From NCBI GenBank assembly GCA_905214265.1, contig CAJMLQ010000043.1, positions 1-21,348 on the forward strand: a DNA stretch of 21,348 nt. The letters are read 5' to 3'. The stretch's first letter is position 1. Each line of letters starts with the position of its first letter. Both the position numbers and the translations under genes were made by a program. The notes beneath the pieces were generated by a model. The model did not search any database. It saw only the letters and a list, made by a program, of their open reading frames with translations, and had not been told where the DNA came from. The DNA comes from an uncultured bacterium (GTDB taxonomy: Bacteria > Bacillota > Clostridia > Oscillospirales > Ruminococcaceae). Shown here piece after piece: positions 1 to 8,196 of the stretch.

Positions 1-336
1 TTTATTATTATATCGCACCACTCCCCCTTTGTCAAGATGTTTTTGAAGGTTTTTTATTATTGAGGTAAAAATTGTGAAAGATCCTGATCGAGAAGTATCG
101 GTTTGCAAGTTCCGCTGAATAGCCACATAGAGAATCAAATCAACACCACTGCTGACATCACAGATTTCAAAATAAGTTCATAGCAGAGACGAACCGTGAC
201 ACAGTTGCGATGCGACTTTTGGTATGCTAGGGTTTGTACTTCGCTGAAACGTTTTCCCCCATCTTTCCATATCCTTTTTTTCTACATTATTTGACAGAAA
301 AATCCCATATTTTACATGCTTTTCCTGTGCTGCTGC
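1..336. other. Upstream intergenic stretch with no gene seen
   Basis: No open frame of credible coding character or ribosome site was seen on either strand. The stretch is AT-rich. A TTGACA hexamer at 291-296 lacks a good -10 at proper spacing. The first convincing signal is the promoter at 337-365. Confidence 0.5.
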
Positions 337-365
337 TTGACTTTACAGCATTCCTGCGCTATAAT
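337..365 (+). promoter_or_regulatory. Promoter of the pilus operon
   Basis: A -35 TTGACT (337-342) and a perfect -10 TATAAT (360-365) are separated by exactly 17 bp. This is a near-consensus housekeeping sigma promoter. Transcription would begin near 372, leaving a leader of about 190 nt before the first gene. No other comparable promoter was seen before the end of the pilus genes, so it probably drives the whole set. Confidence 0.8.
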
Positions 366-426
366 TTTTTTAGATATATATTATGAAACATTTTGCTATA
401 GTAATAGATATTATGTGTCACACAAG

Positions 427-528
427 CTGCCGCATAGATGTAGGTGAAATCAGCACAGCATAGAGTCGCGTACCGATGTGCTGCAGAGTGGAAAATTGGG
501 GCAGACGGGATTAACCGCTGCCTTTTTT
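427..528 (+). promoter_or_regulatory. Structured leader with attenuator-type terminator
   Basis: The leader contains a 7-bp stem CAGCACA/TGTGCTG (451-457 with 477-483). It then has a terminator: GGCAGACGG (500-508) pairs with CCGCTGCC (515-522) with one bulged A, followed by six T (523-528). A CTGCC at 427-431 could instead pair with GGCAG at 500-504, which would break the terminator. This is the layout of a riboswitch or attenuator. I do not recognise a known riboswitch class, and the switching pairing is inference. Confidence 0.6.
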
Positions 529-558
529 AGTGCTAAAATGTGAATAGGAGAACGTGAG

Positions 559-1053
559 ATGACAGATAAAGAATTAAGGAAACTGAGCCGCAGAGAGTTA
601 TTAGAAATGTTGATTGATCAAGCCAATGAGCTCCAAGCACTCCGGAATAAGCTGGCAGAAGCAGAGAATGCCTTACAGGATAGATTCGTAAAAATTGACG
701 AAGCTGGTTCCATTGCCGAAGCGGCTTTACAGCTAAACGGTGTGTTCAATACCGCCCAGGCAGCTTGTCAACAGTACATGGATAATATCCGCTGCCTCAG
801 CGAGCGACAGGAAAAAATTTGCGCCCAGATGGAGGCGGAAAGTAAGGCAAAAGCAAAGAGTCTCGTCGAAGCTGCTGAAAAGAAAAAGGCTGATCTGGAG
901 CATGATACGCAGGTGCAGTGTGCAGAGATGATCAGAAAGGCGCAAGTCGAATCACAAACGTACTGGGAAGAGGTTTCCCGCAAACTGGAGGCTTTTTTTA
1001 AGGAACATGCTGAATTGAGGCAGCTCCTTTCTGTCAATGCGCCAAAAAAGTAA
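559..1053 (+). CDS. Coiled-coil protein, first gene of pilus operon
   Basis: A 164-aa, highly charged, alanine- and glutamate-rich protein with no signal peptide or membrane segment, predicted to be almost entirely alpha-helical coiled coil. Residues 1-50 hold a heptad-like LRKLSRRELLEML stretch, and residues 85-140 are rich in A, E, K and Q, as in DivIVA-like or ATP-synthase-b-like scaffolds. The start follows AGGAG (546-550) with an 8-nt spacer. The signal peptidase gene begins 9 nt downstream, so the two are co-transcribed. It probably acts in the cytoplasm, perhaps as a scaffold for secretion or assembly of the pilus, but that role is inferred from context only. I know of no defined function for proteins of this kind at pilus loci. 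Confidence 0.8.
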   Translation: MTDKELRKLSRRELLEMLIDQANELQALRNKLAEAENALQDRFVKIDEAGSIAEAALQLNGVFNTAQAACQQYMDNIRCLSERQEKICAQMEAESKAKAKSLVEAAEKKKADLEHDTQVQCAEMIRKAQVESQTYWEEVSRKLEAFFKEHAELRQLLSVNAPKK

Positions 1054-1062
1054 GGGAAAATT

Positions 1063-1647
1063 ATGAAGTCGAAGGAAAAATTACCCTTGCCTGAGATCAG
1101 TCAGCTTCAGGCAGAATTAAACAGAATAAAATATCGTTCCCGCTACCGCAGAGTTTTACGCAGCACCATTTACACATTAGTAGTAGTTGCAGCAGCGGCT
1201 GTACTGGTGGCAACAATCTGGATGCCTGTTCTGCAAATTTACGGCTCTTCCATGACACCCACACTAGACGAGGGAAACATTGTGGTTTCCATCAAAGGTG
1301 CGAACTTTGAGCCAGGCGACCTAGTGGCTTTTTATCTGGGCAACAAAATTCTGGTAAAGCGCTGCATTGCAGGCCCCGGTCAGTGGGTGGATATTGACGA
1401 GGATGGAAACGTGTATGTAGACGGCGAACTGCTGGACGAGCCGTACCTGACAGAGAAGTCTCTTGGCGACTGTGATATTGAGCTACCCTACCAGGTGCCG
1501 GACAATCGTTGGTTCTGCATGGGCGACCATCGTTCTACATCCGTAGATTCCCGGCATAGCGGTGTCGGATGCATATTAGAGGAACAAATCGTTGGCAAAA
1601 TTGTATTCCGAGTCTGGCCGCTCTCCGGCTTCGGAGATTTGAAGTAG
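1063..1647 (+). CDS. Type I signal peptidase, pilus-associated
   Basis: A 194-aa S26-family signal peptidase that removes signal peptides of exported proteins at the outer face of the membrane. A cytoplasmic, basic N-terminus (1-34) precedes one membrane segment (about 35-57). The catalytic serine lies in IYGSSMTPT (Ser63) and the general-base lysine in ILVKRCIAGPG (Lys99). The conserved MGDHRSTSVDSR box is at 153-164. Length is normal for a Gram-positive SipS-type enzyme. The gene is 9 nt after the coiled-coil gene and 19 nt before the adhesin gene. Dedicated signal peptidase-like proteins occur in several Gram-positive pilus islands, where they aid pilus assembly. This copy has both catalytic residues, so it should be active. 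Specific service to the pilins is inferred from position. Confidence 0.92.
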   Translation: MKSKEKLPLPEISQLQAELNRIKYRSRYRRVLRSTIYTLVVVAAAAVLVATIWMPVLQIYGSSMTPTLDEGNIVVSIKGANFEPGDLVAFYLGNKILVKRCIAGPGQWVDIDEDGNVYVDGELLDEPYLTEKSLGDCDIELPYQVPDNRWFCMGDHRSTSVDSRHSGVGCILEEQIVGKIVFRVWPLSGFGDLK

Positions 1648-1666
1648 AGAAAGGCGGTGATGATGA

Positions 1667-4600
1667 ATGAAAAACGCCGTTCTGCGGGAGGCAGAAAAAT
1701 ACACGCGGGCTCGGCAGCGCAGAAAGCGTTGGCACACGGTGGTCACCTGCCTTGCAGCAGTGGTGGTATTCTGTACCACCTACGCCCTGATTCTCCCAGC
1801 TGTCACTCTGGAGGAAAATCCATGTTCAATTCCGGAACATATCCATTCCGATGATTGCTACACACAGATATCCACGACCACAAAGAAAGTGCCGGTGTGT
1901 AGCGCAGAAAGCCTAAATATTCATGAACATACGCAGGACTGCTTTGATGAAAACGGAAAGGTCATCTGTGGGCAGGCCGATTTTGTAATTCATCAGCACG
2001 ATTCATCGTGCTATGATGAGAGTGGAAATCTTTGGTGTACTCTTCCGGAAATCAAGAGCCATATCCATGATTCGAGTTGCTATGATTCAAAACAAGAGCT
2101 GTCTTCTGATATTTCTGCCGATGAACTGTTAACGGATACATCTGCCGATGTCGAGCCAACGCTGATTTGTGATAAGGAAGAAATCTGCTTCCATGAGCAC
2201 AGCAATAGTTGCTTTGACCAAGACGGCAATCTGATCTGCGGCAAAATGCAGGTGCTGGAGCATCAGCACACGGATGCATGCTTTGAAACCGTGGAGGAAC
2301 CTGTCGATACTGAATCTCTGACCTGCACCCTCCCAGAGGATGAAAACCACACTCATGGACCGCGTTGCTACGGCACTTGGGAACTGACCTGTGGGGTGGA
2401 AGAGCACACCCACAGTGAGACCTGCCGGAACAGGGCAGAAACAGAACTGGCCGAGGAGGAGCAGGCGCAGACCCGAGTGGGCGAGGTGATCGCCTTAATC
2501 GATGCACTTCCGACCTCCGAGGAAATGGAGGAAGCCTTGACCGCCTATGACGAAGCCGGGGATGAGGAGGGCTATGAGGCCTATTATTTAGAGGTGTCCC
2601 TCCAGGCACGAACGGTTTACGCATATTATGAAGATTTGGGGTCGGAATTGCAAGAGCAGGTGACCAACCGGGACAAGTTGCTGGATCTTTCTTGGTTGTG
2701 GTCAGCGCAGACGCTGGCAATTACCGACACGCTAACTGTGTATCAAGTGAATCAGTATCGTGCTGCTGTTACAGCACTTGCTTACAGTGATACGGCAGGC
2801 TCAACTGTAGGAAGCAAATTGGGCGGGGGGATGAGTTTTTCAAACTGGAAGGCTATTATTGTTGAAAACACAAATGGAAGTTTGAGCGTTAAAGAAATAA
2901 ATACTAATACCGGCAGCGACTTTCCCAAAAAAGAAATTAAGATTCCCGTCGATGGGTTCGTCATCATTACATACAATGTTGATTTTACAGTTTCTGTCGG
3001 TGATTATGTAACTGCTGATTTTGATTACAAGACACAGGCGTACAACACATCCGGTCTTGGCTCGATAACCTTCTCCAATACGCCTTCTATGAAGGCGGAA
3101 AAAGACAACAGCAGTAAGCTGAATATCGTTCAGGGCGCTGATACCAGAGATATAATCGAAGTCAACCTGTACGACTACAACAGCCATGTCAATGACCGGT
3201 ATAATAGCAATAAAAACTACCCGGGATTCCAGCAAGAGGGCGGTTCGAAGGATGTCGGGGACAGCTTCAGCAAATGGCAGAGCTTTAACTTTGGCAATAA
3301 TATTACCTCCGATCTGGCGGCGGGCATTTCCGGAGTGACAAATGCCGGCGGCGCGATCAATGCAACGGTGGATAATGGTTCCGGCACGGCAAACAGCCCT
3401 ATCAGCGGAGCCATGCAGACTACCTTGGGCAGCGATGGCTACCCCGCCCTTAAAGACGGTACCAGTCTCAGCTATCTGTTTAGCGACAGCGACTGCACCA
3501 CAAAACAGAACAGCCAGAGTATCAACGGCCTGTTCTTATATCATGAGGACACCGGAGCCTATACCTTCAACAGCCGGGAAAATCACGCGCAGTTTAATGC
3601 CGGCAGTGATACCTTTACACTGTATAACCAGATCATCAGCTCCAACTTCATGATGTATCCCTTCGGCAACTTCCTGCCATTCAACGACATCGTGCATCTG
3701 AGCGCTCAGACAAGCATTATCGACCGGGCGTATCTAAAGTCTATCGCAGAGAATGCACAGTACAAATACAACAATGGTGCAGGCACGGAGTATGGCACAC
3801 TTGCCGTTCAGTTAAAGAAGTTCCTTACGCTGATGGACAATGCGTATCCTAATGGCTGGACCGGTGTTGACTGCATGAACGAATACTTTAAGGCATCCGG
3901 TATCCCCCGCACATTCACGCAGGATGAGCAATTGGTACAGGATCTCTACTCCATCGACTATGACGAGCCAACCGATTTCTACTTCGGCATGGAGATGAAG
4001 ATGAACTTCATGCAGCCGAAAGGCGGACTTACCGGCAAGGACGGGCAACAGCCCATGGTATTCTACTTCACAGGCGATGACGATGTGTGGGTATATATTG
4101 ATGGGAAGCTGTTCCTCGATCTGTCCGGCATCCATCGTCATGTCGGTGGTGAGATTGACTTTGTAAACGGTGTGGTTAAGTACTATGATCTGGATATTTC
4201 CATCGGCGATGTCAGCACAACACCGAGCAGGACGGTCTCCTTCGCAGAAATTCTTGGCAGTACGGCGGATCTGAACGAAAAAGGTGCTTTTACAGATTAT
4301 TCGACCCACGGCTTTAACTTCTATTATATGGAACGCGGTTCCGGATCTGGCGTATGCCGCATGAACTTCAACTTTCCACTGCTGAGAAAGAATACCATTG
4401 CGGTGACGAAACAGCTGAGCGTGGATGACGAGAGCAAGCTGCCCCTGCTGGGTAACCCGGACTTCCGCTTTCAGGTTTTAAAAGAGAACAGCGACGAGTT
4501 GTTTATCGAAGCGAACACCCCCTATGACATCTTTAATACATCCAGCGAGAAGGTTGGCGAGGGCATTACAGATGCCAACGGCATATTCATATTGAAAGCC

Positions 4601-5767
4601 GGACAGACCGCCGTATTCAAGGATATTTCAGAGAACGCAGGCCGGTATTATGTTCGGGAACTGCTGGATCCCGATACCTTTGCCCAGTATGGTACGATTT
4701 CTGTCAGCGGTGTCACGCAGACAACGAATTACGATGTCATGGTCGGGTCCGACAGTTTCAAGGGCGTCAACAGCCCGGTGAAGAATATGTCTGATGGCGC
4801 AACGGCTTTCCAGTTCGATAATCACGTGACCACAAGCAAGCTGGGCAGTCTGTCGATCAAAAAGACGCTGACCGAATATTCGAAAACCCGTTCGACGCCG
4901 CAATTCAGCTTCAACGTCACGCTGGATGGCGCGCCTTTGCCGGTCGGCACGAAGTATACAGTGGATGGTGTCGAGAAAACGGTAGAAACAGAGGGAATTA
5001 TTACACTGTCCCCCGAGGAGACAGCTCTGATTCCCAATATTCTGGCAGGCTCCGCGTTTACCGTCAAGGAATCTTCTGCCTCTGCGGAAGGCTACTATGT
5101 GACTTACCAACTGGATAGCGAACCTGTAGAAAATGACCATGCTGCCGGTATCATCAAAACGGAAACGACCGTAGAGGTTTCCGTAAACAATGGTGAGAAA
5201 GGCACATCTGTTGCCATTCCAGTCAGAAAAATATTGGAAACGCCTGACGGCAAAGAACACATCTATACGCTGCGGTTAGAACAAGTAACTGATCCGACAG
5301 GATCGACATCTGCTGATCCCGCACTATACCGAGAACTCCCTATCGCGATCACAAACGAACCAGTCAGCGATCAATTCGAGATCGGTTATCCGCAGAATGA
5401 CTTGGGGACCCTTCCAGCAACATTTTTTTATAAAATTACCGAGATTGAAAACCCAGATGATATCGGAACAGGGTATGACAAATCGGCATATGTCGTGGAA
5501 GTCACTGTGACGAACGATGGCGGAAGTTCGCTGTCGGCCGCAATCACAAATGTCTGGAAGGATGGACAATCCCTTGCCTTTGGAGAAAATAGTACAATAC
5601 CCGACATTTCTTTCGCAAACCAGATCATTCGCTATGAACTGCCCCAAACCGGTGGGACCGGTACCGGCCTGTATGCCATAGGAGGACTGCTGCTGATGCT
5701 CAGCACGGGCGGTTTCCTGTTGTATAATCATACTAAGCGCAAAAAGGGGGAATTCGCATCCTCCTGA
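1667..5767 (+). CDS. Large LPXTG pilus tip adhesin with fibro-slime domain
   Basis: A 1366-aa surface protein, probably the pilus tip. A basic N-terminus is followed by a hydrophobic signal or anchor segment (about 23-46). Residues 58-253 hold eight HxHxxxC motifs with interspersed CG and CT cysteines, a likely metal-binding or disulphide region. A helical segment spans about 260-340. A fibro-slime/PA14-like domain (about 765-850) carries FTGDDDVWVYIDGKL and DLSGIHRHVGG. After this come beta-sandwich repeats of the Cna-B/DUF7601 kind (about 905-1150) and a Spy0128-like pilin isopeptide-linkage region (about 1190-1320). The sorting signal LPQTG (1325-1329), a hydrophobic helix and a KRKK tail complete a full cell-wall anchor. 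The start follows a GGCGGTGAT ribosome site. Tip position is inferred from size and from gene order ahead of the major pilin. The ligand cannot be told from the sequence. Confidence 0.9.
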   Translation: MKNAVLREAEKYTRARQRRKRWHTVVTCLAAVVVFCTTYALILPAVTLEENPCSIPEHIHSDDCYTQISTTTKKVPVCSAESLNIHEHTQDCFDENGKVICGQADFVIHQHDSSCYDESGNLWCTLPEIKSHIHDSSCYDSKQELSSDISADELLTDTSADVEPTLICDKEEICFHEHSNSCFDQDGNLICGKMQVLEHQHTDACFETVEEPVDTESLTCTLPEDENHTHGPRCYGTWELTCGVEEHTHSETCRNRAETELAEEEQAQTRVGEVIALIDALPTSEEMEEALTAYDEAGDEEGYEAYYLEVSLQARTVYAYYEDLGSELQEQVTNRDKLLDLSWLWSAQTLAITDTLTVYQVNQYRAAVTALAYSDTAGSTVGSKLGGGMSFSNWKAIIVENTNGSLSVKEINTNTGSDFPKKEIKIPVDGFVIITYNVDFTVSVGDYVTADFDYKTQAYNTSGLGSITFSNTPSMKAEKDNSSKLNIVQGADTRDIIEVNLYDYNSHVNDRYNSNKNYPGFQQEGGSKDVGDSFSKWQSFNFGNNITSDLAAGISGVTNAGGAINATVDNGSGTANSPISGAMQTTLGSDGYPALKDGTSLSYLFSDSDCTTKQNSQSINGLFLYHEDTGAYTFNSRENHAQFNAGSDTFTLYNQIISSNFMMYPFGNFLPFNDIVHLSAQTSIIDRAYLKSIAENAQYKYNNGAGTEYGTLAVQLKKFLTLMDNAYPNGWTGVDCMNEYFKASGIPRTFTQDEQLVQDLYSIDYDEPTDFYFGMEMKMNFMQPKGGLTGKDGQQPMVFYFTGDDDVWVYIDGKLFLDLSGIHRHVGGEIDFVNGVVKYYDLDISIGDVSTTPSRTVSFAEILGSTADLNEKGAFTDYSTHGFNFYYMERGSGSGVCRMNFNFPLLRKNTIAVTKQLSVDDESKLPLLGNPDFRFQVLKENSDELFIEANTPYDIFNTSSEKVGEGITDANGIFILKAGQTAVFKDISENAGRYYVRELLDPDTFAQYGTISVSGVTQTTNYDVMVGSDSFKGVNSPVKNMSDGATAFQFDNHVTTSKLGSLSIKKTLTEYSKTRSTPQFSFNVTLDGAPLPVGTKYTVDGVEKTVETEGIITLSPEETALIPNILAGSAFTVKESSASAEGYYVTYQLDSEPVENDHAAGIIKTETTVEVSVNNGEKGTSVAIPVRKILETPDGKEHIYTLRLEQVTDPTGSTSADPALYRELPIAITNEPVSDQFEIGYPQNDLGTLPATFFYKITEIENPDDIGTGYDKSAYVVEVTVTNDGGSSLSAAITNVWKDGQSLAFGENSTIPDISFANQIIRYELPQTGGTGTGLYAIGGLLLMLSTGGFLLYNHTKRKKGEFASS

Positions 5768-5816
5768 TACGCAGCAAAAGTTCCCTCAAAAATTCAAAAA
5801 AGAAAGGAATTAAGCA

Positions 5817-7250
5817 ATGAAACACGCAAAGAAATTTGCCGGCCTCCTGCTGGCGCTGGTCATGGTGTTTGCCATGGGGACCACCGCGTTTGCGGCAGAT
5901 GAAACCGGCAGCATTACCATCAATGATGCTGTTGTAGGACAGACCTATACGGTTTATCAGATCCTTGATTTGGAAAGCTACAACGCCACAAGCAAAGCCT
6001 ATGCTTATAAGGCAGCTGCCGGATGGAGCGATTTCATCAACGGTACCGGCGTCAAGGACGTCTACGTAGCGGTGGATGGCCAAGGCTATGTAACCTGGAA
6101 AGGCAATGCGGATCCTGCTGCTTTCGCCAAGCTGGCGCAGAAGTACGCTAAGGAGCACAGCATCACCAATCAGGGCAGTGTAACGGCAACCACCACTACA
6201 GTGGCCTTCACCGGCCTTGATCTGGGCTACTATCTGGTCGATTCCACTCTGGGTACTCTCTGCTCCCTGGATACCACCAACCCGAATGTTGTGATGGAAG
6301 AGAAGAACGAGGTTCCCACCAACCTCAAGACCGTTGAAGAGGATTCCACCGGCGCTTACGGCGAAAAGAATGACGCTGACATTGGCCAGACTGTAAACTT
6401 CAAGAGCTCCATCACCGCTCAGGCCGGTGCCGAGAACTATGTATTCCACGATACCATGTCCGCTGGTTTGACTTATACCGGCGTCACCAAAGTGACTCTG
6501 AACAATGTCACTTTGGATGTTTCCAAATATACTGTGACGACCACTAACCTCCAGGATGGCTGCACCTTTGAAGTGCGTTTCACCCAGGACTTCTGCGACA
6601 CCCTAAAAGCCGGCGATCAGATCGTGATCTCCTACTCTGCCACCCTGAACGAAAACGCTGTCATCGCCGGTGCAGGCAATCCCAACACCAGCAAGCTCAG
6701 CTATGGCGACAGCAGCAACACTAAATATACTCCTGACAGCCAGACCAAGACCTACACCTGGGACATGGAGATTCTGAAGTACGCCAACGGCGACGAGACC
6801 AAGCATCTGAAGGATGCGAAGTTTGTTCTGTTGAACAATGGCAAGAATAAAGTAGCCGCCATTGTCAGCGGCAAGATCACCGGATGGGCCGATGTCCCTG
6901 GAGCCGAAGCGGATGGAACTGTCACTTGGCCTGAGAACACGGTTCTGACCACCGACGAAAACGGCAACATTTCCATTGACGGACTAGATTCAGATACCTA
7001 CTATCTCCGCGAGGTTGAGGCTCCCGCCGGCTACAACAAACTCGCAAATGATGTAGAAGTTAAAATTGTTGGTGAAGATGACTCCTCGAACTACACTACC
7101 TACACCGCCAAAATCAACAACCAATCCGGCACGGAGCTGCCTTCCACCGGTGGTACCGGCACGACTGTTTTTTACATCCTTGGCTCTGTTCTGGTTCTAG
7201 GCGCTGTTGTCCTGCTGATCACCAAGAAGCGCATGAGCTCCAAGAACTAA
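5817..7250 (+). CDS. Major pilin, isopeptide-forming, LPSTG-anchored
   Basis: A 477-aa pilus shaft subunit of the SpaA/BcpA kind. A Sec signal peptide ends at AFA (about 25-27). Three beta-rich domains follow: an N-terminal fimbrial domain starting SITINDAVVGQTYTVYQIL, a middle domain introduced by VPTNLKTVEED (about residues 165-175), and a C-terminal Cna-B-like domain with the E-box YYLREVEAPAGY (395-406, Glu399) that supports an intramolecular isopeptide bond. The sorting signal LPSTG is at 441-445, followed by a membrane helix and KKR. A canonical YPKN pilin motif is not obvious; the VPTNLK lysine is a candidate linkage residue. The ribosome site is GAAAGGA. The gene is visibly richer in G+C and in favoured codons than its neighbours, consistent with high expression. 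The class C sortase downstream should polymerise it. Confidence 0.93.
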   Translation: MKHAKKFAGLLLALVMVFAMGTTAFAADETGSITINDAVVGQTYTVYQILDLESYNATSKAYAYKAAAGWSDFINGTGVKDVYVAVDGQGYVTWKGNADPAAFAKLAQKYAKEHSITNQGSVTATTTTVAFTGLDLGYYLVDSTLGTLCSLDTTNPNVVMEEKNEVPTNLKTVEEDSTGAYGEKNDADIGQTVNFKSSITAQAGAENYVFHDTMSAGLTYTGVTKVTLNNVTLDVSKYTVTTTNLQDGCTFEVRFTQDFCDTLKAGDQIVISYSATLNENAVIAGAGNPNTSKLSYGDSSNTKYTPDSQTKTYTWDMEILKYANGDETKHLKDAKFVLLNNGKNKVAAIVSGKITGWADVPGAEADGTVTWPENTVLTTDENGNISIDGLDSDTYYLREVEAPAGYNKLANDVEVKIVGEDDSSNYTTYTAKINNQSGTELPSTGGTGTTVFYILGSVLVLGAVVLLITKKRMSSKN

Positions 7251-7286
7251 TCCAGCAAACATATTTTAGCGGCATAAAACCATCAT

Positions 7287-7329
7287 CCGCTGTGAGCCCA
7301 GGAGAGTTCTTCTCCCCGGCCCACAGCGG
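7287..7329 (+). repeat. Long intercistronic hairpin after major pilin
   Basis: CCGCTGTG (7287-7294) pairs perfectly with CACAGCGG (7322-7329). Inside it GCC/GGC and GGAGA/TCTCC also pair, giving a long, nearly continuous stem. No T-run follows; instead AAGGAG and the sortase ATG come within 16 nt. It is therefore more likely an mRNA stabiliser, processing site or partial terminator than a full terminator. It could set high pilin and low sortase levels. Confidence 0.7.
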
Positions 7330-7344
7330 CAAGGAGAATCCTGC

Positions 7345-8196
7345 ATGAAGAAAAAAGCCAATCATTTCGTAACGGTAGTTTTAGTTTTGGTGCTTCTTGC
7401 AGGCTTGTCCTTGCTGCTGTACCCATCTGTTAGTGATTACTGGAACTCCCTTCACCAGACTCAGGCTATCGCCAGCTATGCTGAGGAAGTAGCCAATATA
7501 GACAATGACTTCTATGACGAGATTTGGGCTGCTGCACAGGAATATAACAAATCTCTCTTGTCGCGCAGCAGTCAGTATATTCTCTCCGATGAACAGAAGC
7601 AGGAATACGAAAGCCAGTTGGATGTGTCCGGCCTTGGCGTTATGGGCTACATCGAAATCCCGGAGATCGACAGTTCCCTTCCCCTTTACCACGGCACAGA
7701 GGAATCCGTCCTACAGGTCGGTGTTGGACATCTGGAATGGTCGAGCCTGCCGGTAGGCGGTGAAAGCACACACAGTGTACTATCCGGCCACCGGGGGCTT
7801 CCCAGCGCCAAGCTGTTCACTCATCTGAATAAATTAGCAGCTGGCGATATTTTTATCCTCCGTATTCTGGATGAGATTTTAACCTACGAGGTTGATCAGA
7901 TTCGCATTGTTTTGCCAGATGAAGTAGATGATTTGAAAATTGTGGAAGGTAAGGATTACTGCACACTGGTTACCTGCACGCCTTACGGAATCAACACACA
8001 TCGTCTTCTGGTACGGGGGCATCGGATTGATAATATCGAAGAATCCAAGGCAATCCGCGTGACGGCAGACGCCGTTCAAATTGAGCCGTTATTGGTGGCT
8101 CCCATTGTGGCAACGCCGATTCTCCTGATCCTCTTAATTATCCTGCTGTTGCCCAAGAAACCCAAGAGAAACCGTGGAGGTGATACTGATGAATAA
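7345..8196 (+). CDS. Class C pilus sortase
   Basis: A 283-aa membrane transpeptidase that cleaves LPXTG-type signals and joins pilin subunits outside the cell. It has an N-terminal membrane helix (about 8-27) and a second hydrophobic segment at the C-terminus (about 249-270) ending in KKPKR, the two-helix layout typical of class C sortases. The catalytic histidine lies in VLSGHRGLP (His149), the cysteine in TLVTCTPYG (Cys211) and the arginine in NTHRLLVRGHR (Arg220). No clear DPW/DPF lid motif is seen in residues 50-95, where class C enzymes usually carry one, so regulation of the active site may differ. AAGGAG precedes the ATG by 8 nt. The gene overlaps the minor pilin start by 8 bp, which suggests translational coupling. 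Confidence 0.93.
   Translation: MKKKANHFVTVVLVLVLLAGLSLLLYPSVSDYWNSLHQTQAIASYAEEVANIDNDFYDEIWAAAQEYNKSLLSRSSQYILSDEQKQEYESQLDVSGLGVMGYIEIPEIDSSLPLYHGTEESVLQVGVGHLEWSSLPVGGESTHSVLSGHRGLPSAKLFTHLNKLAAGDIFILRILDEILTYEVDQIRIVLPDEVDDLKIVEGKDYCTLVTCTPYGINTHRLLVRGHRIDNIEESKAIRVTADAVQIEPLLVAPIVATPILLILLIILLLPKKPKRNRGGDTDE

Noticed and set aside
291..317. TTGACA as a second promoter upstream of the pilus operon
   Set aside because: No acceptable -10 lies at 16-18 bp; the 337-365 promoter is far better.
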